Shown piece by piece: positions 44,601-54,497 of a DNA stretch of 64,000 nt. The DNA lies in assembly GCA_029964075.1 (NCBI GenBank), contig CM057141.1, forward strand, positions 10,788,001 to 10,852,000, in the 5' to 3' direction. Under the pieces are notes generated by a model. It was not told the DNA's origin, made no database searches, and worked only from the letters and a program-made list of their open reading frames with translations. Source of the DNA: Patiria pectinifera (Eukaryota; Echinodermata; Asteroidea; Valvatida; Asterinidae). A program made the translations under genes and the position numbers. Every line of letters starts with the position of its first letter. Within the stretch, counting starts at the first letter, position 1.

Positions 44601-47600
44601 ACAAACATGTTTCTCGTCCCGCCCGCTTCCTTTTCTGAGGCCGCCTGGATTTTTTTACTATTTTTTACTTTTGAAAAATGCAGTGAAAAAACACCGAAAA
44701 AGTCCACAAATTCATCGGAAAATAAATTGTAGACCAATACAAGTCTAAATGACACTGTAAATATGTTCAGTTCTCTTGTCCAACTTATCTTTCATTTTAA
44801 AAGTGTCTTTGAACAGTGGAAACACCAACAATTGCAGGAAATTTTAAATGGCGGCCATCTTGAAACAAATAAAAAATAAAAAATAAAAAGCCCCGCTTCC
44901 TCCTTTTTTTCGAAAACCCGGACGAGAAACATGTTGGTTTTTTTTATTCGGTCTTATGTGCCTCACGAGCGTGGAACTAAGAATTTTCTTGTATGGAAAT
45001 TGGCAGACGTGTGTTCCTGCTGGCCTGAGCCATGTCAACTGGGACAAGGCCTTCTCTTGGTTTGAATTGTGGCTTTTTTTTTATCCACAGCTTTGTTCTA
45101 GTCAACAGCATGGCCATGCACGGCGATGGCTGCTTCATGTGCAGCCCAGCCATGGACAAACTGCGCTGGGCGTCAGAGAGACTCAACTGCACGCGGTACG
45201 GATCGCCGTCCGGCAGAGCAAACGAGAAGGAAACAGTGAAGAAAAGATGCCAGAAATACAAGACGTTGCCAAACGTTAGACCGATTCTACTTCAGGTGAG
45301 CGGATACTAGCTTGTGAAGCCCTGTGGTGCGGAGTTTGACTCTTAGATTACGGTGCATGGGTTTGAGCCCTGACAGAAAATGTGTGCTTCTGTTCTGGGG
45401 CAAGACCATTTACTACAATTGCCAGTGTGGTAGTCAAGTACTTTTTCCAAGTACCGAGTACGGTCGAATACTTACGTTACTGAGTACGAGTATGAGCACA
45501 TGTACTTCCGAGTACAAGTTCAGGTCTCCGAGTATGAGTACTTTTACTTCCGAGTATGATAATGAGTACTTGTATTCCGCGTACTTGTACTCCGAGTACC
45601 TGTATTCCGAGTACGTGTACTTCTATATCCGAGTCAGCCATATGAAAAATGGTTCGTTTTATGTAATTGGCCTATGCCCAGTGAGACCGATATATAAACC
45701 CGCTCACGGCTAGCTGTTAAATGTGTTTGTCCGGAAGTGCACAGAGGAAAATAAGGAAACTTTGATTTCTCCACAAGCCAATCAACCATTTTCAACTGAA
45801 AATATTGATAAAATAAGGCCGTGGCTAGTCAAGCTATACCATTTTTTTTCTTTGATGATTGAGTACAATTTCGACCTGTCGAGTACGAGTACTTTGCTGC
45901 CCGAGTACGAGTACCGTCATTTCGAGTATGAGTACTTAGACATTTGAGTACGAGTACAAGTACTTTAACAAAAGTACTTGAGTAATACTCATGTTTGAAA
46001 ACCGAGTACGAGTACTACAACACTGACAATTGCCCCTCTCCACCAAGGAGTAATTAGTTCAGGGTAGAAGCCAGAAGGAAAGGTTTTGCTCAAAACTCAA
46101 AAAGACTCACTCCCAGTCCCTCCACTATAGTTTGTGTATTTATTGATGTATTCATTCATTTCAAGTATGCCATTTATCCCTACTTATCCCTTCATTATTG
46201 ACCCTTTCCATTTAACAATAGGATAAAGAAAATAAACATAAAAACACAATAAATTTTTTTTTACCTTTTCACTTCAGAAAAACAAACGAATGTGAAATTA
46301 CTGCAAATATTAAGATGAATTTTCAATAGGAGTTACAAAAACTATTTACATTGTCTTCTGTTTTGTTGTATACAAAGTTAATACTTGCATGATTTTTTTT
46401 TCTACTACAGCATTTCCCCATGTACAGGCCTGACGAGACACCATGCACAGGCCCTGATGCTCCAACTCTCAACCAACAAAGGAAGAAAAATACAGAAAGA
46501 TTTGATGTTATATCCAAAAAAGCTTCACAGCAAGTGAGTGCTACTTAAACAATTTTTTTTAAACCATTGCAATAGATTACTAGTCATTGCATTAATTAAC
46601 CCTAACCCTGTAGGCCCTTTTGGCTAGGAACCATCCTTAATCCTGCAAAATCCTCCAATTGCTATCATGTAAAAATTGGATTCAGCCTCAGTCCTCCAAA
46701 ATCCTCTGTTGTTTCTTTAATTTGTTCAGTGGAGGAGTGACCATTGCCTAAATAGCCTTTAAAATCCTCCAACAATCACTGTAATGTGTTGAGGCAGTGC
46801 CGATGACATTCAGGAGCAGTGCGGATGATATCTAGCATAAAAACCCCCATACCAGCCCAAATGCGACGCGGTTTGATTGACGTCATTTAAGCATTCTCAC
46901 TGCGGCATCCCGAGTTGAAATAATATGTTCAACTTACTGCACGTGCGTCTATGTTCTGCCACGACATCACAAATTCTTCACTACTTCTTTTTTGTTTTTG
47001 CAGGTAATGCAGGGCTCAATTCTATATGGTTGAATGCTGGGTACAGCTTACAAACAATTGCATTCTCCAAAATCAACCAAGACTTTTTTGCCATTCAGCC
47101 TCAATCCTCCAACTTCTTCCAAAACCACCTGGAGGAGTAAGGAGGGTCAGGATTAACTCGTATTCAGCTCTATTGACCCTTACCCTGCCAGATGTAACAC
47201 GGTGCATTGTGTGTTAAAGTCTGTGGGACCTCGCTGCATTGAGCCATCAACACCTGTGCATAAACGGCCATTTTCGGAAACAATGAGAGCCAGTCCCATT
47301 GAACAATGCCCCAGTTGTATCTTGCTGCAGTTGGCAACCACCGACTCTGAGGCAGTTTGGGCCAGACTTTTGACCTGATGGATCTTGCTACACCCAGCAG
47401 GCTTGTCATTTTGAAAAGTGTTGCATGTTCCTGCGTTTTGCAGAGTTTCTAGCCAAGATACCCTAGGGGCTTAGGATTAAGCATTGAAGCAGAACCCAGA
47501 ACATCTGTATAAAGTTATCCCCACTAACTTCGTATGGGCTCCCTTCTGAATGTGCACAAACTTATGGCATCTTCGCGTGAGCATCTAAGCCCAATTTCAT

Positions 47601-49259
47601 AGCGCTCCTTAACAGCCGACTTTGTGCTTACCGAGCCTCCATCTATTTCATAGGTACTGTTAAGCAGTAAGCGCAGCAAAAGCACACTTAACCCCAGAAG
47701 AAAACGTTGCTTAAATCAGTGACGTAACAATAGAAATCCCCACGCGCACGCAACCGTTAGCATGAAATAGTGCTTAAGCAGCAGCATGATTTTCTGCTAT
47801 AGTAAGCACAACTTTTCTGCTTACTGTTAAGCAGTGCTATGAAATTGGGCCCAGGTGTTGTCAGCAATGCGTTTGAATGTCCCTTCCAGTGGTCTTCCCC
47901 AACTCTCCCTTTCTAACCGTTGAGGGGGTACTTGTCCATACTGACCAGACCCTATCATTCATATATATTGCGTTTTTACTCCAGCTGCTATCATGGATCC
48001 AGCCGCGTATGATTCTGAGCGGCCACGCCCATCACGGCTGCTACGTGGTGCACCCGGGCGGAGTCCCCGAACTCTCCGTCCCTTCGTTCAGTTGGCGCAA
48101 TCGCAACAACCCAAGTCTGATCCTGGTAGGTCTCCTAAACTTGACTGTTAAAAAGATAGTTGCAAACGAGAGAGTAAAATTATAAATTTTCAAAATTGGA
48201 TGATTGATTTTACAGTGTTAGAAAGGTTTTTTTTTATCCTTTCAAGGAGACATAGTGAACAAAAAACTTTTCACAATATAGGGGCTCCCAAAACAGTTTT
48301 CGCAGAGCTTGAAATCAAACCAATTTTGGAAAATCACATAGAAACCATTGTGCCAGGTATTAATGGGGCAGTTACTTTGCACTGCAAATGCCCAGTTACG
48401 GAACCCCATTAATCAGTTGGCATTTGAGGATGTGATAACACACACTGGCTGGTTTTATACACAGGCACGGCTGATAAGACATCAAGATTGCCTCCACTCA
48501 TCTTAACACGCTAATCCCTCATGCCTTTTGTACACACACACAAAGTCTGTGGAGGCGGACCATGTGTTGATCTTGAATTGGCCGTCGTGCACGGCTTGTC
48601 GTCAACAGTTTATGCTCCATTGCACACCTCAGAAACATATGAGGTTTCAGCAAGAAACATCGTACAAATACTGTTGAAATTACTCTTGGGAATCAGTATT
48701 TGTGGCATTTGGCTATATCAGAAGTTGGCTGGACAATTTTGCCTTTCTCAAAAATCAAAATTTTCAGCAAAAATAATCCTGGTGCGAAGTGGTTAATTTC
48801 TTCAAAATGACAGCTTGCCAGAAAGAATAATTTCACAGGGAATTAAGTCCACTTACTATCTTTCAACCAAGTATGTTTTTCAACAATTACGCCAGTTACT
48901 TTTCGGATGGCTGCAAATGATGGACTATAGCTTTAAGTACCAGTACCATCTAATCTAAGTAAGCATTTTGATAATAATTCGGTAGGTTTCGTTTTGGGAT
49001 AAATGCAAATGATCCAATGTGCCTTTAAATGGAATTTTCGAGGAGGTGGACAAACAAACAGCAATATCATGCATTTTTCTGTTCTTTCATTTCTGGACAG
49101 GCCACCATTTCAAAGGAGCACTTTGAGTACAGCAAGTGCTTCATACCACAGGAGACATCCGTCATCACCATCTACGTGTTCTTTATCAGTCTCATCGTGG
49201 TCTGGTTTGTCTTGTCCATTGTGCGGAACTGGGGCCGGAATTTCAAGAAGTACCGGTAG
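41340..49259 (+). CDS. MPPE1: MPPE1/PGAP5 metallophosphoesterase, 8 coding exons
   Basis: Joining 41340-41632, 42662-42770, 43308-43411, 44291-44371, 45091-45295, 46411-46533, 47985-48125 and 49101-49259 gives 1215 bases, 404 residues plus stop, with every junction in phase. Human MPPE1 is about 396 residues. This enzyme (PGAP5) removes the ethanolamine-phosphate side group from the second mannose of GPI anchors after attachment to protein, which promotes ER exit. Motifs seen: membrane segment about 25-49; DTH at 81-83; GDLTDE at 122-127; GNHD at 160-163; HGDGC at 206-210; QHFPMYR at 264-270; SGHAH at 317-321; [12 protein letters not shown]; a second membrane segment about 371-393. The metallophosphoesterase metal ligands therefore look intact. 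The protein ends KKYR, a KKxx-type COPI retrieval signal that fits ER/ERGIC cycling. An acceptor (gttgtag, ending 41320) sits 19 bases before the ATG, so there is a separate 5'UTR exon that I could not place. Confidence 0.95.
42662..42770 (+). CDS. MPPE1: MPPE1 coding exon 2
   Basis: After ttgactgtag the exon reads [20 protein letters not shown] and then [16 protein letters not shown]. This contains the second metal-binding motif GDxxDE. The donor is CAG|gtgggg. Confidence 0.94.
43308..43411 (+). CDS. MPPE1: MPPE1 coding exon 3
   Basis: The exon follows cccaacag and contains ERFNNMF and the GNHD motif in [17 protein letters not shown] is the third phosphoesterase signature. The donor is ATC|gtaagt. 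Confidence 0.94.
44291..44371 (+). CDS. MPPE1: MPPE1 coding exon 4
   Basis: This 81-base exon after tatgtcag reads [20 protein letters not shown] and then LTIKDN. The LERFQEMF stretch parallels the human VERFEKVF stretch. The donor is TGT|gtaagt. Confidence 0.9.
44586..44953. mobile_element. Harbinger-like MITE with TTA target duplication (MPPE1 intron 4)
   Basis: The left GGCGAAATAAAAAAAACAAA and right TTTTTTTTATTCGGTC are flanked by TTA. CCCGCCCGCTTCCTTTTCTG and its partner CCCCGCTTCCTCC mark the subterminal arms. It is 368 bp. Confidence 0.88.
45091..45295 (+). CDS. MPPE1: MPPE1 coding exon 5
   Basis: The exon follows atccacag and starts [20 protein letters not shown]. It continues through a charged, lineage-variable loop rich in Lys and Arg to PILLQ at CAG|gtgagc. 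The cysteines C210 and C213 and the NC pair in RLNCTRY match conserved positions of the family. Confidence 0.92.
45312..46065 (+). mobile_element. SINE split by a hAT-like MITE (MPPE1 intron 5)
   Basis: The head (CCTGTGGTGCGGAGTTTGAC, B box GGGTTTGAGCCC at 45359-45370) and the tail (CCCTCTCCACCAAGGAG, 46031 on) belong to one tRNA-derived element, interrupted at 45423-46025. Confidence 0.7.
45423..46025. mobile_element. 603-bp hAT-like MITE with 8-base target duplication
   Basis: The ends CAGTGTGGTAGTCAAGTACT and AGTACTACAACACTG are inverted repeats, and ACAATTGC flanks both sides exactly. Eight-base duplications and CAGTG ends are the hAT signature. Both subterminal regions are filled with GAGTACGAGTACTT-like hexamer-based repeats in opposite orientation. 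Confidence 0.92.
46411..46533 (+). CDS. MPPE1: MPPE1 coding exon 6
   Basis: After tactacag the exon opens with [18 protein letters not shown], which with the preceding Gln gives the QHFPxYR metal-site motif. It ends [11 protein letters not shown]|gtgagt, equivalent to the human YDVLSREASQKL region. Confidence 0.93.
47338..47478 (+). repeat. dispersed repeat, copy 2 (MPPE1 intron 6)
   Basis: This is the partner of 29424-29567, with the same ordered blocks from GACTCTGAGGCAGTTTGG to GCAGAGTTTCTAGCCAAG. Confidence 0.75.
47590..47852. mobile_element. inverted-repeat element with CCCAATTTCATAGC ends (MPPE1 intron 6)
   Basis: CCCAATTTCATAGCGCTCCT at the left pairs with TAAGCAGTGCTATGAAATTG plus GGCCC at the right. 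TTAAGCAGTAAGCGCAGCAA-type text repeats inside. I recall ends of this type as common in marine invertebrate DNA, but do not assign a superfamily. Confidence 0.8.
47890..47945 (+). repeat. fragment matching the window-start MITE end
   Basis: CCCCAACTCTCCCTTTCTAA and CCGTTGAGGGGGTACTTG match 53-93, then diverge. It ends about 40 bases before the acceptor of MPPE1 exon 7. Confidence 0.6.
47985..48125 (+). CDS. MPPE1: MPPE1 coding exon 7
   Basis: The exon follows tactccag and encodes [20 protein letters not shown] and then [20 protein letters not shown] and NNPSLIL. It carries the last metal-binding motif, GHxH, and the very conserved [11 protein letters not shown]. The donor is CTG|gtaggt. Confidence 0.95.
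49101..49259 (+). CDS. MPPE1: MPPE1 last coding exon and stop
   Basis: After tggacag the exon reads [20 protein letters not shown], a hydrophobic membrane segment ([20 protein letters not shown]), and a short basic tail ending KKYR and TAG. Lys at -4 and -3 makes a classic dilysine ER-retrieval signal if the tail is cytosolic, as the family topology predicts. Confidence 0.93.
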   Translation, partial: ATISKEHFEYSKCFIPQETSVITIYVFFISLIVVWFVLSIVRNWGRNFKKYR

Positions 49260-50087
49260 GAGCAGGGAATTGTGGGATATGTAAGGATGTATGGGTCCGA
49301 TCGCATGACATCAACGAACAACCTGACCATCAGGTTTCCCTTGATCTGCCACCATTGCAGTAGGCAAGTGTTTGTGTTTGATAAACAACCACGTGCGTTG
49401 TGAACTAGACAGTAGGGCTTATTTTCACGTAAAATAACCACAAATTCTTTATGAAATGGCACAGTGGTCAATACCTGTGCCTTGTACGGACCCAGTACTG
49501 GATGTTGGCTCCGCGTTTTTCTCTGTTTTTGCCATCCATCACAGCTTTGAAGGCTTGCCTACTACCTACTGGGTGCGTTTGAGAGAGCCCCACTACAAGG
49601 CTGAAAACCACTTAAAGTAAAGGGCTACAAAAACGAGAAACAAGGATCGGGAGCAAGGGTCCCTGGACTCTACCCCAAAAGCAGAGCGGTGCGGTAGAGG
49701 GATGTGCCAAACATGACCTTATTTGAAGGCGTCCACAATGGACTCACAACAGTTTCAATGATGAAACGCCTTGTCAAGGACAGGGTGATCAGCACACATG
49801 TAGTAATTACATCTCTGCTTCCCCAACAGAGTTATTTTGGATTATATAGATAGAAAATAACATGTACACTTTCTACGTGCCTTTAAAGCACGTTTCAAGA
49901 CACTTGTTACAAGATGGTGTACTATGTACATGTCTCGTTCTTCACTTTCACGTTGTAAAATTGTCAGGACATTTTACATTTCGGGGTTTTTTAAGCAAAG
50001 ACCAGGACAAAGAAACCGTTTTTGAGCAAATAAGGGCCCAGTAACGATGCAATTTTCTGGAAACAACCACCAGAGAAATCCCTTTCA

Positions 50088-50093
50088 AATAAA
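50088..50093 (+). promoter_or_regulatory. candidate poly(A) signal of MPPE1
   Basis: AATAAA stands about 830 bases after the MPPE1 stop, before a SINE that begins near 50210. It is the most plausible 3' end signal by position, but there is no transcript evidence. Confidence 0.35.
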
Positions 50094-50209
50094 GCAGTTT
50101 GGTACTTTTAGTAAAATAAAAAAGAAAATGAAATGTTGTGAATGTGAAATGTTTGACTTGTAGCATAATGTGAACTTATATCAGTAACCTTATAAATACC
50201 CATCCGTTA

Positions 50210-50540
50210 GGGGGAGTGTGGCCTTGTGGTTAGGGTTCGTGACTCATGATCAGTGGGTCAGGGGTTTAAATCCAGCTGCTGGCCATAGGTTGTATCCTTG
50301 GGTAATCATCGTCACCCCCACTTGCCTTTCTCCACCCAGAAGTATAAATGGGTACCGGCATGAGCTGGGGAGTAACTTGCGATGGACTGGCATCCCATCC
50401 AGGGGGGAATAGACATATTCTCAGTTGTTTCGTGCCGCTGAAATCAGAGATAGGCGCCGGCCTGATGAGCCATATTGGTTTGTGACAGACTTCGCTTTGC
50501 GTATACCCCAATGGCATCGCTACAGCACCGTCATTTTTTC
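50210..50540 (+). mobile_element. tRNA-derived SINE
   Basis: The head has GGCCTTGTGGTTAGGGTTCG (A box) and GGGGTTTAAATCC (B box, about 50262-50274). The body has GTATAAATGGGTACCGGC and GCGATGGACTGGCATCCCAT with CCAGGGGGGAATAG, a common SINE body type in aquatic animals. It is a different family from the SINE at 10812. Confidence 0.85.
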
Positions 50541-53500
50541 AAGAGTAAGAGTTATTATGACAGTACTTGACAGTACTTTCAACTCGACGTTGTGAATGAA
50601 ATTTTCGTAGGTAACATTTAAAGATACTGCAAAATAATCATGAAGTAGATTTGTGATAAAAGGAGGCTTTCTATAGTTGGGCAGTGTCTGAATTACTTGG
50701 CTTACGGCTTGTAATTACACACACGTCTATGGTAGCGGCTGCAGCCACTTCCCATAGCCCTGTGTATAATAAAGCCGTAGCCATGTAATTGGAACACGAC
50801 CTTTGTTAAGATGTAAATACACTATCAATCTGATGTAAATAACCCTTTTTTACTTTAAACAAACAAAAAAAGCAATAAAGACACCAGGACAGACAAATTC
50901 ACACAAAAATGTGTTATTCTTTCTAATGTTTACTATATTTGATTTGCAATACACAAGAAATTGTTAGATGAGATGTATCCTGCAAACCTTTTTCTTGAAA
51001 AACTTAGAGTAGGCTGGTCCCTTATCCCTATACTATCGATTCTGATGGGGAGGCAGGGACCCGCCTACCCTGCAAGAACTGAAATATTGTCAGACCGCAA
51101 GTACAAGTAATTTGAAATGTGTAAGGTAATTATTCCTTAAATCAACGTGGATTCAATAGTGAATTGTGTATTGTTGGAAAATAGCTTTTAAAAAGGGAAT
51201 CAATTTCTGGCCATTTAAGAGAGGTGTGTCATTTCACAAAATTACACTGTTCAAGATTTTGCTCTGAAATGACTCAAAATTAGCCTAGCATTTCGGACAG
51301 TCCGATTCAAAAATTCAATAACTTTGCTTTTGATTATCCAATTTAAAAAACAAAGCAGCCATTTTAAAGAGCAAGGTCAATATTTTACTGATATTGCAAT
51401 AATTCAAAATTGACTTCTTGTCCAAAAGTGCCTGATTTTGACGTACGCCACATTTGTATTTAAATTCTACTCTTTAAACAAATTTTCAAGTATCATCTTG
51501 TGGTAAATGCATATGGGCACAAAATGCGTTCTTGATGTGAAATCCTTTTAAATAAATGCAGATAGTTCGACCGTACACAACACTCCTGCGAGTCAGACGC
51601 AACTCTGATGTGCACTCCATGCTAAACAAAACTAATCACTCACTCTGCGTGTTACGAAGAAAAGGAAACTTTATATTATATGCACTTCAAACATTTGGCA
51701 CATTGTTATCACAAAGAATCTCTACCCTGCAATGAATATAATGCATACATAAATAATAATTATGGAAAATGGTAACTTTGGGCGACATTTGGGCGAGTTG
51801 TGCATAAATTTGTCCAACTTAAATGACCCCTTAACCTGTTTTCCCGACCCATCCTGGGTCAGTTTTGGTCTGGTTTGCACAACACTAGTACTCATACTCA
51901 TGGAAATGCACTCAGCACTCATACATGCACTCATGGAAAAATCTGCCTCACTCTCGTTGCAAAGTACTTGAACTAATACACCAACTCATACTCATGGGAA
52001 TGTACCCGTCAACACCACTGCTAATGTCAAACAATGAATATCTATCAACTTATACAATTCTAAAAGTAGCCCAAACAAGATTTGGTAACAGGCTGTTTCT
52101 GCTGCATGTCGACAATTTAAACAGAGAACAAACAAAAAAACGGAGGTGATTTATATTGTTGGATTCAGTGGAATAGAATCTGTATCCCACCCAGCTGTTT
52201 GGGGGGGGGGATCGAACCAAATGTCATGGATGTTTTATCACAAATTTTTATTGAAATCTGCAAAAGTTGACATTCAGCAAATTCACGTCTAGAACGTCAA
52301 AGTATGTTGTACTTTTTTGACATTTTATAATTTACATTTTATAACTCAAATATGTTTCTAAATGAGCCCTTTCCATTAACATATGCTCAATGCAAAAAGT
52401 TGACATTTTTATGTCGCCCTGTATTAAAAAAAAACATGACATTTCTAGAGAACAGTACTTCCAAATGTTATCAAATTGTTAATAAAACGTGCAAACCAAC
52501 CCAAACTCGTCAGTGCAAAAATGATGACAGTGATATCAGATCTGAAAATATACACAAGGGGGCAGCTCTACCAAATTTAAGAAAATGTTTACTGAACGCA
52601 AAGCTTATAAATAAGTTTGAGAAACCAACATTCTTCCCAATTTTTTTTTTACACTTTCTTTGATGTTCAAGGGCCCGTCTTTCTGAAATTTGTTTTCAAC
52701 TAAAAAACTGTCACTGAACTTGCAGATCTATATAAACATTTTTTTGAAATCTGTTTAGAAAATTGCTAACATGTACACATAAATAACCTTTACAATTTCC
52801 ATTACATTTTGTACCAATAATTATTTCAAGTTAATTATTTACCGTAAGGTTTAATCCTGTTTCAGAACCCTTTAAAGAATACTAGTTGAAAAAATACAAA
52901 AATACACACTTCTGTTCACTGATATTTACAAAGCTGAAAACTTACACACCAAAAATATACACTTAGGTGTGAATTGTGCAAGATACTTTTTTAAAAAGTG
53001 TTTTAAAAATATTAACACAGATGATATCCCAAAAGAACAAGAAACCACCATTTATGTGTGGCCTACATGTCTCGTAATTGCAGCCTCAAGTTAATTGGGG
53101 GGTTTTAATGGTGATACTCTCAATTTTATAATAAAATAATTTGAATGCAGTTTCAACAAATCCATCAATTAAATATAAACTCTTCGCATTAGGCAGCAAT
53201 TTTTGAGGTATTCAAAGATGATTTCCAGTGCTATTTTGGAGTTACACATCAAGAAATGATTTGTTTTGTCATTTGCTATTTTCCCAGCAATATAAATATT
53301 GTTCACTTTGGAATGAGACATGAAATGAAAAAAATCCACCGATGTTTAGTTGTTGAATATTTTCTTCACAAAAAAAAGACGGCCATCTCTGCAGGAGAAC
53401 TGCAACTACTGCATATTTTACGCAATCAAGCACGCATTGCGCAGTGTTGAAAATGATCAAAACACGCACTAGTTGCTCGAAATAAGTTTGAAATACGACG

Positions 53501-53660
53501 CAGCCGTGCAAGCAATCTATATTGTATTCCAAAACTTATCCTGGTATAGTTTACAATGAATTATATGTAAAAACATTTGGTTCACTTCAATTTCATTTGC
53601 CTTTTAACACAATGCCCTTTTAACAGTACAGAAAAAATTGTTAAGTTACTCTTTGAATAA
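50541..53660. other. gene-free, very AT-rich spacer
   Basis: No exon, RNA gene or confident repeat was recognised in this stretch between MPPE1 and the cytochrome b5 gene. It is strongly enriched in A and T, with T and A runs and a G run at 52201. Confidence 0.45.
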
Positions 53661-53799
53661 GGGAATAAATATATGCTCCGGAGGTTTTTATCACTCTGTT
53701 TAAGACCACTTAGAGTCTGGGTGCTGATAATTACCCTCGCCAGACGCTAAGTGGTCTTGAACAGAGTGATAAATACCGACGGAGCATATATTTATTCCC
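53661..53799. mobile_element. hairpin module GGGAATAAATATATG..CATATATTTATTCCC
   Basis: The outer GGGAATAAATATATGCTCCG and inner CACTCTGTTTAAGACCACTT with AGAGTCTGGG are mirrored by their complements around GATAATTACCCTCG. It is the same module as 15427-15571, with a longer and better preserved stem. Confidence 0.88.
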
Positions 53800-53889
53800 G
53801 TTCATAAATACCTTTTCGGTAAAAAAAGCATCATATAATTCTATCAAAACATCCCGATTTTGTGCAACAAATTCATTTTATGCTTTTTG

Positions 53890-54270
53890 AAACATACCTC
53901 TTGCAAAATAATGGAGTGTTCAGCTGGCGAGTAAGATGTAAACAACCCTTTTATGGAGATTGACGCGCGCGTATCATGTTCTGCGCGATGTCGCGCAGAA
54001 CGCACCTGGCGCGTTGCGTTTTGAATTTAGAACTACCGGTATAAAATTCTGACTCTCTGGTAGTGTTGCGCATGCCTACGTGAGGATTGTGAACGTTCAA
54101 CCAATGAAACGATAAGAGGCACTGGATTTTTAGGAGTCCACATTTTATTGTGACACTGGAAAAGTGTTTAAGACCAGCTAGCCATGTCTTTATCATCCGT
54201 TTAAGACCGGCCATGTGACGGGCTCCCGACCAATAGGAATGCGTAAACTGTCTTAGGTATTTATGAATGC
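53890..54270 (-). mobile_element. arm of the 14.4 kb foldback family, next to the hairpin module
   Basis: Reading minus, TAAGACAGTTTACGCATTCC, GTTTAAGACCGG-type text, AACCAATG and AATGGAGTGTTCAGCTGGCG (on plus) match the right arm and flank at 14985-15335. It lies beyond the last exon of the cytochrome b5 gene. Confidence 0.8.
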
Positions 54271-54479
54271 TAGGGAATAACCAGCGACCAAATTTAAACA
54301 ATATCAACTTTACAAAATACATTATTTGTCAAAAGCTATTACCCTGATACAAAATGCAAGTAATTATAACTTTACTGAGGTTATTGAGTCCTGGGTGTCT
54401 TTTCATGATTGCACACATGAATAATTCCCTGCCTGTCAGTCTAAGACATCCCTGAATAGAGGGCGCTTCGGCAACCCCT

Positions 54480-54497
54480 TCAATAGATTCGCTCACT
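54480..54497 (-). CDS. cytochrome b5-like last exon (SERIY, stop)
   Basis: After ttgcag the phase-0 frame gives S-E-R-I-Y and a TGA stop at 54482-54480. The acceptor is good and the phase fits, but five residues are not diagnostic, so the true last exon could lie elsewhere. A TTTATT (AATAAA on the minus strand) at 54144-54149 is a possible poly(A) signal. Confidence 0.55.
   Translation of the reverse strand, partial: SERIY

Noticed and set aside
45324-45947. Tyr/Ser-rich repetitive frames as a structural protein
   Set aside because: They are translations of the GAGTAC-type repeats inside the hAT-like MITE.
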